From a bacterium (GTDB lineage Bacteria > Cyanobacteriota > Vampirovibrionia > Obscuribacterales > Obscuribacteraceae), in NCBI GenBank assembly GCA_018062085.1, contig JAGOSY010000029.1, positions 1 to 55,610 on the forward strand: DNA of 55,610 nucleotides, in the 5' to 3' direction. Made by a program: the position numbers and the translations under genes. Positions 16,832-24,179 of the stretch are shown here, one piece after another (within the stretch, counting starts at the first letter, position 1; each line of letters begins with the position of its first letter). A model generated the notes under the pieces. That model saw nothing but the letters and a program-made list of their open reading frames with translations, was not told the origin of the DNA and ran no database searches.

Positions 16832-18675
16832 ACCGCATCTCTTTGATTTTCGTCTATTTAGCATTAGCCATCATGATTATTGGCAAGTTCATTTTCTGGC
16901 ATGGTCACCCACTTCTTGTCTCTTCAGATCAAGCAGCCTATCTAGAAATGGCTGAACTAATAACAACAGGAAAATTACCATACATCGATTTCTTCGAGTG
17001 GAACCCTCCTCTAATCATGTATCTCAATTTGATACCTGTCTGGCTAGGCAAACTGGCTCATATTCCTGCCATTGAAGCCTTCAACTACACAGTAATTTCT
17101 CTCTGCGCCTTCTGTGCTTTCGTCAGTTTGCACATTGCCGCTCGCTACATGAACAAACAGCAATTTGTAGTGTTTTTACCACTCTTGTTTGCTGCTGCCT
17201 TTTTCAACCAAAATCAAACTATCAATATCGGCGAGCGCGAACATCTTTTTGTAATCTGCTACTTGCCATTTTTTATACTACGAGGTCTAGCCTGGCAAGG
17301 CCAACAAATTTCTAAATTTGACGCTATCATAAGCGGCTTACTAGCTGGCTTTGGCATGGCTTTGAAGCCGCAATTTGCTGCTTCTGTAGCTCTTGTAGAA
17401 TTATGCTTTTATTGTCAATTTAAAACTATCAAAACATTCGTTAGACCTGAAATGATGATGGTCTTACTTGTCTTCATCCTCTATATTTTCGCACTGCTAC
17501 TTCTGCCTCCATCGGTATGGGATTGCTATCTGCATCAAGTTGTACCGCTCTACGTTAGCGGCTTAAGCTACTCGAGCCGGGCAATCATATACATGCTGCG
17601 GGCCGACCCAAACTTTTATATCTACTTTGTGCATTTACTGGTAACGCTGCCATTAGCCTTGGTTTACTCACGTTACAACCAATGGATTGCACCACTAGGT
17701 ATTTTCTCTCTTAGTTTTGTCTTTCACTATATCTATGGCGACCAAGCCTGGCCCTATCGTTTTATGCCAATGACAGCCGCACTATTTATGCTCGATGGCC
17801 TGCTGATTGGCATGCTGGTAAAAACTGTGTTTGCTCGAATTGGCCTCTCTGAAATGACCTGCATGGCTCTTAGCGGCACTCTATTGGCTACAGCTTCATA
17901 TTTTACATACAACGAATTTACTGTCGAAAATGAAAATCGCGCCATTAACGCCCAGCCGTTTGATTTGGCAAAAGTTGGCTACCAGGGCAGCTGTCTGGGC
18001 TCAGACTTTGACCCTTTAGTATTTTCGATTTTAAGTCAAACAAAAATTGATGATAGTGTTATTTTCATTGGTAATGGCATAGATCCTGGCTTTCCAGCCA
18101 TTTTACAAAGTGGTAGAAAACTTGGCAGCCGTTATCTCTTTTGCACTTTGCCCTATATCGATCATTGTTTTCGCCAGAGCAAAGAGCGAAGATGGTCTGA
18201 AATGGCCGAGAATGTCATAAATAATTACGGCCAAGACATCCTGAAGAATAAACCTGCCGTGATTTTTGTTCAGCAAAGACAGCTAGACGAATTGCTTGAC
18301 CAGCACCATTTTTTTGAACGGTTCATGAGCAACTATGAGTTGGCTGGTGAAACAGACCTATATAAAGTTTGGACAAGAACAGGTACAAAAGCCGGTTTCA
18401 GCGGTAACGGCGACCCTACTCAAATTATCATTGATATCTTAGCAAAAAGAATAACTGTAGAAGAGGCTGCCTTAGAAAGCGGCTATGAACGGGCAAAAAT
18501 TGAGAGATGGTTGTACCTAGCTCGTCTAGCCCTCTCTCATTCAGTCTCTAAACATACTTCTGACAGACAACTAGAAATCGATGAAGAGATACGAAAGCTC
18601 AACGAAAACATCAATCAACTCAAGATAGAAAATACCGAACTGAAGCTCAAACTAGAAAAAAACAAGATCAACTAA
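16828..18675 (+). CDS. Multi-spanning GT-C-like membrane protein with helix-turn-helix-like and coiled-coil tail
   Basis: A 615-residue paralogue of the upstream gene: TM1, then GKLPYIDFFEWNPP (residues 49-62) with the acidic loop motif, some ten hydrophobic spans, and the shared soluble motif DPGFPAILQSGRKLGSRYLF. Unlike its partner it has an extra tail: about 529-572 reads like a short helix-turn-helix (ITVEEAALESGYERAKIERW), followed by a heptad-rich coiled coil (about 580-612). ATG at 16828 has AAGGG upstream and overlaps the previous stop. Expected role is lipid-linked sugar transfer; the tail could mediate dimerisation or partner binding. Its stop codon overlaps the convergent protease gene by 4 bp. 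Confidence 0.7.
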   Translation: MNRISLIFVYLALAIMIIGKFIFWHGHPLLVSSDQAAYLEMAELITTGKLPYIDFFEWNPPLIMYLNLIPVWLGKLAHIPAIEAFNYTVISLCAFCAFVSLHIAARYMNKQQFVVFLPLLFAAAFFNQNQTINIGEREHLFVICYLPFFILRGLAWQGQQISKFDAIISGLLAGFGMALKPQFAASVALVELCFYCQFKTIKTFVRPEMMMVLLVFILYIFALLLLPPSVWDCYLHQVVPLYVSGLSYSSRAIIYMLRADPNFYIYFVHLLVTLPLALVYSRYNQWIAPLGIFSLSFVFHYIYGDQAWPYRFMPMTAALFMLDGLLIGMLVKTVFARIGLSEMTCMALSGTLLATASYFTYNEFTVENENRAINAQPFDLAKVGYQGSCLGSDFDPLVFSILSQTKIDDSVIFIGNGIDPGFPAILQSGRKLGSRYLFCTLPYIDHCFRQSKERRWSEMAENVINNYGQDILKNKPAVIFVQQRQLDELLDQHHFFERFMSNYELAGETDLYKVWTRTGTKAGFSGNGDPTQIIIDILAKRITVEEAALESGYERAKIERWLYLARLALSHSVSKHTSDRQLEIDEEIRKLNENINQLKIENTELKLKLEKNKIN

Positions 18676-19772
18676 AGACCCAGCTTACCTTTGATGTACT
18701 TCATCGTATTAGGAAAGTAAGTAATCATCTCTTGGTAGTAGCCACGCTGATTACCAAGCAAAATAGAAGTTAGCTCGGCACAAGTTTCTCTTTGACCGCG
18801 CACAGACTTTTGTAGATAGTACTTGATCTTTGGTGCCACGTCGTCTGGTACGCGGGCAATGTCTAGATAGTAGTTGTGTCTAAATTCATCGGTGCATGAA
18901 TACCACTGCAAGCAAGCATCAACTGCATGGCCGGTTTCATGCAAAAAAGTACCTTGCAAATCAGCTGCATCCCGTGGTCTTCGCACTTCATTGCTACTTT
19001 CGTCGACGGTAGCTTGACTTAAAACTACAGTCTTACCAGTAAACAAACCTGGGCAACTCTTTGAGGTACCGCCTTCGTAGCCAGCCACTTCTTGATAGGC
19101 ACCGGCAGGAAATTTATCAATCATCGTGGGAGTAATGACAAAATCAATCTCACCCTTAAAGAGTATCTCTTGAACAATCGGTGGAATTTTATCGAAACAT
19201 GCATCAACCGCTTTTATGGTTCTCTCAGTGACAGGATCATGACCATAGACCGGTCTGACGATAGAGACTCTCTTTCTCAGCTGCTTCATGCCTTCTTTGC
19301 TTCCGGCTATATCTGCTGCTGTCTCCTCGGCAGTATTAGACGTAGCTGCAGAAGGAGGTGACGAAGTATTTTTCTTGGCATTAGAATTGAGCCGCAGTAA
19401 ATATTGCTCAGCCAAAGCTGCTTGGGGTGTACCGGCAAAATTGTCTTTCAATTTCTGGTAGGTTTCTTCAGCCCGCTTCCTCTGACCCAAGGCATAGTAA
19501 GAATGAGCCACGTAGAGCCAGGCATTAGCCCCTGCTTTCTCTTTTACGATTGAGTCGTTCATATAGGCGGCTGCTTCGTTATAACGACCAGCCTGATAAG
19601 CCTGAACGCCCAGGACGTAAATGGATGTAGATAGAGAAGATGGGGCTGTTGTAGAAGAAGCTGACTTCTTAGCACTATTTGAAGCAGCTGGAGCAGCTAT
19701 GGCCGGCAAGACCAAAGCAATGCCCAAGGTGAGGCTCAACGAAAAACTAGTTACTGTGAGCGGCTTTGGCAC
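18672..19772 (-). CDS. Secreted TPR zinc metallopeptidase, anthrax-lethal-factor-like zincin
   Basis: 366 residues. A signal peptide (about 1-27, cleavage near AIAAPA) is followed by a TPR segment (about 48-130) and a C-terminal zincin domain. The zinc motif HETGH is at 278-282, and ETCAELTS (329-336) supplies a likely third ligand, E333; the ending YFPNTMKYIKGKL resembles ATLF-type proteases. Expected activity is peptide-bond hydrolysis outside the cytoplasm, with substrate unknown and possible TPR-mediated recruitment. The start is GTG at 19772, without an obvious ribosome-binding site. It lies 45 bases downstream of dnaN on the same strand and its stop overlaps the convergent membrane-protein gene. 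Confidence 0.75.
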   Translation of the reverse strand: MPKPLTVTSFSLSLTLGIALVLPAIAAPAASNSAKKSASSTTAPSSLSTSIYVLGVQAYQAGRYNEAAAYMNDSIVKEKAGANAWLYVAHSYYALGQRKRAEETYQKLKDNFAGTPQAALAEQYLLRLNSNAKKNTSSPPSAATSNTAEETAADIAGSKEGMKQLRKRVSIVRPVYGHDPVTERTIKAVDACFDKIPPIVQEILFKGEIDFVITPTMIDKFPAGAYQEVAGYEGGTSKSCPGLFTGKTVVLSQATVDESSNEVRRPRDAADLQGTFLHETGHAVDACLQWYSCTDEFRHNYYLDIARVPDDVAPKIKYYLQKSVRGQRETCAELTSILLGNQRGYYQEMITYFPNTMKYIKGKLGL

Positions 19773-19790
19773 AATAATTTTGGGTGCATT

Positions 19791-19828
19791 GCTTCAGTTT
19801 ATTTTGCTTGCTTCAGTTTATTTTGCTT
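19791..19828. repeat. Perfect 19-bp tandem duplication across the dnaN stop codon
   Basis: GCTTCAGTTTATTTTGCTT occurs at 19791-19809 and again at 19810-19828. The dnaN stop (19818-19820) lies within the second copy, so the duplication covers the last codons of dnaN and its 3' flank. Confidence 0.9.
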
Positions 19829-21023
19829 GAACAGGCATCAAAAGATACTTATAGCCTTCGTCGCCGATGCCCTTGATGATTAGAGGCTTAAGCGAACCAG
19901 TCATCTCTAACTTGATCTCTTCTACAACCAAGCGTTGCAGCACATCTGTCAGGTAACGAACGTTGACTGCAATGTCGATAGTCTCGCCTTCAAAGCCGAT
20001 TGATACTTCTTCTTGAGCGCGACCAACGTCGGGTGTATTGGCCGAAATCTGCACGTTCTCTGCTTCAAAATGCAATTTGACAAGGTGTGTACGTTCGTCT
20101 GACATGACTGCTACGCGCTCAATTGCTTGCATCAATTCATCGCGCTTGAAGCTTGCTAGGTGGCTAAAGTCTTTAGGGAAAAGCTCTTGATAGCGGGGAT
20201 ATTCTCCACTGATTAAACGAGTCGAGAGATAGTGGGTCTTGGTCTCAAAAGTAATTTGTCCGTTGATTACGCCCAGACGAACTTCATTGCCGCTGTCTTG
20301 GCTATCAAGTACCTTGATAATTTCACCACAAGCTTTAGCAGGAATGATTGCCTTGAGACTCGCTGGTTTTTCTAGGGTGGCTGTAGCTACTTTTGCTTCA
20401 CTACCTTCTGCCTCAGCCTCAACGCCTTCACCTTCGCTGCGAGCTGCTGCTGCCGGAGCTGCCAGATTTAGTTTTTCAAAGCGGTGAGCAAGACGTGAGC
20501 CATCAGTTGCTGTGCACTCAAAGTTACCGTCATCAATCACCATGTAGACGCCGCCGAGAATACTCGAAGCATCGAAGCTAGCGGCAGCAAAAGCAGTTTG
20601 CAAAATACTTTTCTTGAGAACATCGCAGGGCATAAGCACTGCTTCTTTTGGTCGTTGCTCAATTGTTTTTGGGAAGTCATCAGCAGGCAAGCCAGAAATG
20701 CTGAACTTTGAGCGTTTGCAGGTTACGGTCGTTTCATAAGTCTCTTTGTTGATCTGAAATGAAACCAGATCGTTTGGCAGTTTTGAGACGATTTCTAAAA
20801 GCTTTTTGCCCGGAAGGGTAATAGCCCCAGGGGTGTAAACCACCGCGGATGCTTTGGTTTCAATTGTCAGATCGAGGTCTGTACCGTGGAACTTGATGCT
20901 TGACTCGTTATCACTTTGAATCAGCACGTTACTCAAGATTGGCTGCACCACGCGTGTTGCTAAGGCACTGGTGACATCTTTAAGGGCTTTTACGAGTACA
21001 TCTTTCTGGACCGCAAAATGCAT
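19818..21023 (-). CDS. dnaN: DNA polymerase III beta sliding clamp
   Basis: Ring-forming processivity factor for the replicative polymerase; the homodimer encircles DNA. 401 residues against the usual 365-375. The start MHFAVQKDVLVKALKDV, the central FSISGLPADDFP (107-118) and the C-terminal YLLMPVQAK are typical. The extra length comes mostly from an Ala/Glu-rich insertion at about 188-222 (AAPAAAARSEGEGVEAEAEG) in the second domain, probably a surface loop. ATG at 21023. It sits 332 bases downstream of dnaA on the same strand, the classic dnaA-dnaN order at bacterial origins. Confidence 0.95.
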   Translation of the reverse strand: MHFAVQKDVLVKALKDVTSALATRVVQPILSNVLIQSDNESSIKFHGTDLDLTIETKASAVVYTPGAITLPGKKLLEIVSKLPNDLVSFQINKETYETTVTCKRSKFSISGLPADDFPKTIEQRPKEAVLMPCDVLKKSILQTAFAAASFDASSILGGVYMVIDDGNFECTATDGSRLAHRFEKLNLAAPAAAARSEGEGVEAEAEGSEAKVATATLEKPASLKAIIPAKACGEIIKVLDSQDSGNEVRLGVINGQITFETKTHYLSTRLISGEYPRYQELFPKDFSHLASFKRDELMQAIERVAVMSDERTHLVKLHFEAENVQISANTPDVGRAQEEVSIGFEGETIDIAVNVRYLTDVLQRLVVEEIKLEMTGSLKPLIIKGIGDEGYKYLLMPVQAK

Positions 21024-21355
21024 TTCAAAACCTCAAGTTCGCTGAGTTTAAAGGTTACTCGTTAGGGCGCTGTTTTTCAATCTCTGAACGCTCATCTTTG
21101 AAGGTTTTTTGGCAACCTGAGCCATCTCTAGAAATTCTCTTGCTGTTAGGTCTTTAAATTAAGTTATATAGAAGTAGCAGAGGGAGCCAATTTCTGTAGA
21201 TAACCCCGTAAACCAAAGCCCCGATTCATTTACCCCTGTAGATAACTTGTGTGCTGATTGTGCAAAGATAAATGCTGTATATACGCTAGGTTCAGGGCTT
21301 TTGACAGTGAGCTGACACGGTACAAACAAGTTTTGCACAAGTTTTGAACAGGTAG
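21024..21355. other. oriC: Candidate replication origin (oriC) in the dnaA-dnaN spacer
   Basis: Non-coding spacer between dnaN and dnaA. DnaA-box-like nonamers (consensus TTWTNCACA): TTTTGCACA at 21331-21339 matches fully on the plus strand. On the minus strand TTATCTACA occurs twice (21195-21203, 21237-21245) and CTTTGCACA once (21259-21267), each with one mismatch. An AT-rich stretch (about 21151-21177) next to the boxes could be the unwinding element. CAAGTTTTG is directly repeated at 21327-21335 and 21338-21346. Position beside dnaA and dnaN supports the call; box number is modest. Confidence 0.55.
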
Positions 21356-22975
21356 TTAATCGGTCAACTGGTGGGTGATTTGCTTGATCGATTGCGACAG
21401 GCCTGGGTCTTTGGTCACTAACTCTTTTATCCTGCTATGCGCATATAGAGCAGATGTGTGTTTGCGGTTGCCAAATGCTTCACCAATTCTAGGAAAACTC
21501 ATATTGATCATGTCATGAGCTAGGTACATAGCAATATGTCTTGGCAAGGCGAGGTCTTGGGAACGCTTTGCTGAGCGCAATTCACTTGATTCGACGCGGT
21601 AGTGAGCAGCGACTGTATCGATGATGCGATCGCAGGTAAGTGTGACCTTAGGACGGCTTGGTGTAGTGGGTTGTAGCATGCCTGCTAGGGCGTTTACCGT
21701 TAGAGTTTCGCCAGTGAGGTTGGCATAGGCATGGCTGCGAATTAGTGCCCCTTCTAGTTCTCTAATGTTATTAGTGAATAAAGAAGCGATGTATTCAAGA
21801 ATTTCATCGTCAACACGCATGCCTTCAAGAGCACATTTTTTGCGCAAAATCGCTAAGCGAGTTTCAAGGTCTGGCGCTTGCACGTCAGAAATTAAACCCC
21901 ACTCAAAGCGGCTTCTCAGCCTTTCTTCAAGGCGGGCAATAGCTTTGGGTGGGCGGTCAGAGGAGAGCACTATTTGCTTGCCCGAATCGCGCAAAGCATT
22001 GAATGTATGGAAGAACTCTTCTTGAGTGCTCTCTTTACCTTGCAAGAACTGGATGTCATCAACCAAGAGCACATCTATTTGGCGATAACGCTTACGGAAG
22101 TCCATCATGCGGTCATCACGAATGGAATTAATTAGTTCGTTAGTGAATTTTTCACAGCTGATATAGCGCACCGAGGCATTCGGTGAGCCCTTGAGAATCT
22201 CGTGACCAATGGCGTGCATTAGGTGGGTTTTACCAAGTCCAACCCCTCCATATATAAAGAGGGGGTTATAGGCTTGACCTGGCCTTTGAGCAACCGCCTG
22301 GGCGGCTGAATGGCTGAAGCGGTTATGGGAACCCACAACAAAAGAGTCAAAGGCATATTTGGGGTTGAGATTGCTGCGGCTGATAGAGACATGCTCTGGC
22401 AAACGGGAAGAAGCGCCATTTTGCAGAGCCCCTGGTGCATGGGCGCCAGAGCTAGCTACCATAGAGAGACCATTTCCTAAAGCGCCAAAGTTGCCATGAG
22501 AATTTGCCTGGTTATTATTGGAGTTGCGGCTTGAAACGTCGGCCAAGCCGTCACTGGTAGAGCTAAACGACGAAACGCTTGAGTTTAAGCCAGTATCAGA
22601 TTGTCTGCCATCTGTCGTTATTGTTGTGCTTGAAGCATTACCTTGACTAGATGTGATACTAGCTATGGTGGCACTGTAGCTTTCGCTCTGGGCAGTGGCG
22701 TCGACTACAACCTTGATTGTTACCTTCTCTTGGGTAACTGCACCAATTGCTTGCGCTAAGGCTTCCATATAATGGTTGGCAATCATAGTTTGGACAAAAT
22801 CGTTGCTAACAGCTATCAGAGCCACGCCCTTGCTGTAGTCAATTAGTTGAGATGGCCTAATCCAGCTCTCAAAACTAGGCTGCGACATCTTTTTGACAAG
22901 AGTCTTCTGGGCCTCGCTCCAGATTTCCCTAGTGGGTTTAAGCAGGCGCACATCGTCTTGGTCGTGGGTCGTCAT
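21356..22975 (-). CDS. dnaA: Chromosomal replication initiator DnaA
   Basis: AAA+ ATPase that binds DnaA boxes and opens the origin. With ATG at 22975 it has 539 residues; a TTG at 23101 would add 42 atypical residues and is less likely. Domain I (about 10-90, REIWSEAQKTLVKKMSQPSF) is followed by a long Ser/Asn-rich domain II (about 93-198), then the AAA+ core with Walker A GGVGLGKT (243-250), Walker B LLVDD (303-307) and arginine-finger region RLRSRFEWGL. Domain IV ends with PRHIAMYLAHDM and FGNRKHTSALYA; the usual G-R-D-H-T-T-V signature here reads N-R-K-H-T-S-A (503-509), replacing a DNA-contacting Asp by Lys. Confidence 0.95.
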   Translation of the reverse strand: MTTHDQDDVRLLKPTREIWSEAQKTLVKKMSQPSFESWIRPSQLIDYSKGVALIAVSNDFVQTMIANHYMEALAQAIGAVTQEKVTIKVVVDATAQSESYSATIASITSSQGNASSTTITTDGRQSDTGLNSSVSSFSSTSDGLADVSSRNSNNNQANSHGNFGALGNGLSMVASSGAHAPGALQNGASSRLPEHVSISRSNLNPKYAFDSFVVGSHNRFSHSAAQAVAQRPGQAYNPLFIYGGVGLGKTHLMHAIGHEILKGSPNASVRYISCEKFTNELINSIRDDRMMDFRKRYRQIDVLLVDDIQFLQGKESTQEEFFHTFNALRDSGKQIVLSSDRPPKAIARLEERLRSRFEWGLISDVQAPDLETRLAILRKKCALEGMRVDDEILEYIASLFTNNIRELEGALIRSHAYANLTGETLTVNALAGMLQPTTPSRPKVTLTCDRIIDTVAAHYRVESSELRSAKRSQDLALPRHIAMYLAHDMINMSFPRIGEAFGNRKHTSALYAHSRIKELVTKDPGLSQSIKQITHQLTD

Positions 22976-23268
22976 CGCTAAGTTCTCTGATTTAAGGCTC
23001 GCGCCTATTTTGTGTACGACAATAAGTCGAACCCATCCCCTCAGTAGACGATTGTGTCTGACATCTGGCTCTACACCTTTGGTAAGGTTAGAAAAGAGCA
23101 AGAAAGGGGGTGGATTCGTAAATTTTTAGTCTGCCCAGAAGGACAGACAGCGCGAAGTATTTGCAATAGATGATAGCATAGCTATCCTATCGATAGAATG
23201 ATAGCCATCAATGCCAAAAACATTTTTAGCTCCCATTCTTGTTTGTCTCAATTTAGGTATTAGTTGTA
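22976..23268. promoter_or_regulatory. dnaA-rpmH divergent promoter region with GATAG/CTATC sites
   Basis: Spacer between minus-strand dnaA and plus-strand rpmH. Five GATAG or CTATC half-sites cluster at 23172-23204: GATAGC-ATA-GCTATC (23172-23186) is an inverted repeat and CTATCGATAG (23187-23196) a perfect palindrome, followed by another GATAG. A hairpin GTCTGCCC/GGACAGAC lies at 23129-23148. These are plausible sites for a regulator of dnaA and the ribosomal/RNase P operon, but no known regulator consensus was recognised. Confidence 0.45.
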
Positions 23269-23403
23269 ATGAAAAGAACACTTAGAGGCGCTATCCGCAA
23301 AGCCAAAAGAGGCAGTGGATTCTTGAAAAGAATGTCCACCGCATCTGGTCAGAAGGTGATCAGAGCCCGTCGCGCCAAGGGCCGCTACAGACTATCCGTT
23401 TAG
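23269..23403 (+). CDS. rpmH: 50S ribosomal protein L34
   Basis: 44 residues. It starts MKRTLRGAIRKAKRGSGF and has the canonical core F-x-x-R-M-x-T-x-x-G and ending RRAKGRYRLSV. L34 is a small, very basic protein of the large ribosomal subunit. The usual N-terminal QPS following MKRT is replaced by LRGAIRK. Divergent from dnaA and 30 bases upstream of rnpA, the standard order. It probably starts the rpmH-rnpA-yidD-yidC-jag transcript. Confidence 0.95.
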   Translation: MKRTLRGAIRKAKRGSGFLKRMSTASGQKVIRARRAKGRYRLSV

Positions 23404-23433
23404 ATTCATCTGCGGGTTTGCTTTAAGCATAAA

Positions 23434-23883
23434 ATGTTACCTGCTCATGAGCGTCTACGCAAAACAAGCGTTTTCCAGCGTGCTTATGCAGCGAGGAATA
23501 GCGTTTCGTTTGGTTGCGGGACGCTTTATGTGTTACATAGAAGGCCCCCCGCCAAGCCTGGAGGCAAAGCCCGACCTGAGGCTTTGGCAAAAGCAAAGGT
23601 CGGTAACCAGCTAAAGCTTCCTTTAGTTGGTTTTTCAATTTCTAAGAAGGTCTTCAAAAGCGCTTGTAAGAGAAATCGCGCCAAACGCAGAGTAAGAGAA
23701 GCTTACAGACTAGTGAAAAATAGCTTTGACGATAACTTCAGGCAAGAGGCAGCAATGCACCGGTGGTACGCTTTGGTCTATGTAATTAATCCCACCGCCC
23801 TCACCCTTGGATTCACAGAGATTGCCAGCGCCATTAGAGAAAGTCTAGTAAAGGCCGGCAAAAAATTTGGTCAAAAGCAATGA
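23434..23883 (+). CDS. rnpA: Ribonuclease P protein component
   Basis: Protein subunit of RNase P, which helps the catalytic RNA cleave pre-tRNA 5' leaders. 149 residues, longer than the usual ~115-125. The N-terminus HERLRKTSVFQRAYA and the RNR motif KRNRAKRRVREAYR (79-92), preceded by VGFSISKKVFKSA, are diagnostic. The extra length is a basic Pro/Gly/Ala-rich loop at about 36-60. The stop overlaps yidD by 4 bp (ATGA), so translation is coupled. Confidence 0.95.
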   Translation: MLPAHERLRKTSVFQRAYAARNSVSFGCGTLYVLHRRPPAKPGGKARPEALAKAKVGNQLKLPLVGFSISKKVFKSACKRNRAKRRVREAYRLVKNSFDDNFRQEAAMHRWYALVYVINPTALTLGFTEIASAIRESLVKAGKKFGQKQ

Positions 23884-24176
23884 TTTCAAGAATATTACTT
23901 TTGCTTTTAAAGACATATCAAAAGACTCGCTTCTTGAGACAGCCATCATGCAGGTTTTATCCATCTTGTTCACAATATATGGTTGAGGCAATTGAGGGCC
24001 ATGGTGTTTTCATGGGGCTTAAGCTAGGTACTATTCGTTTATGCAAATGTCATCCACTTAATGATGGCGGAGTTGACGAAGTACCACCGAGTGCAAAGAC
24101 AAGAATTCAGATCGAAGCAGACACTAGGACTAATAGCAGAATTATTAGCTGCGGCATTAACAGAGGTACAAGGTAA
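23880..24176 (+). CDS. yidD: Membrane protein insertion efficiency factor YidD
   Basis: 98 residues with the YidD hallmark of clustered cysteines: PSCRFYPSCSQYMVEAIEGHG, then LGTIRLCKCHPLNDGGVDEVP. The protein is thought to sit on the inner face of the membrane, helped by its amphipathic N-terminus (ISRILLLLLKTYQK), and to assist YidC-dependent insertion. The C-terminal 25 residues are extra and poorly conserved. It starts inside the rnpA stop and ends four bases before yidC. Confidence 0.93.
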   Translation: MISRILLLLLKTYQKTRFLRQPSCRFYPSCSQYMVEAIEGHGVFMGLKLGTIRLCKCHPLNDGGVDEVPPSAKTRIQIEADTRTNSRIISCGINRGTR

Positions 24177-24179
24177 CCA

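Noticed and set aside
22976..23101. Extended DnaA N-terminus from TTG 23101
   Set aside because: The extra 42 residues are not DnaA-like and lack a ribosome-binding site; homology begins at the ATG 22975.
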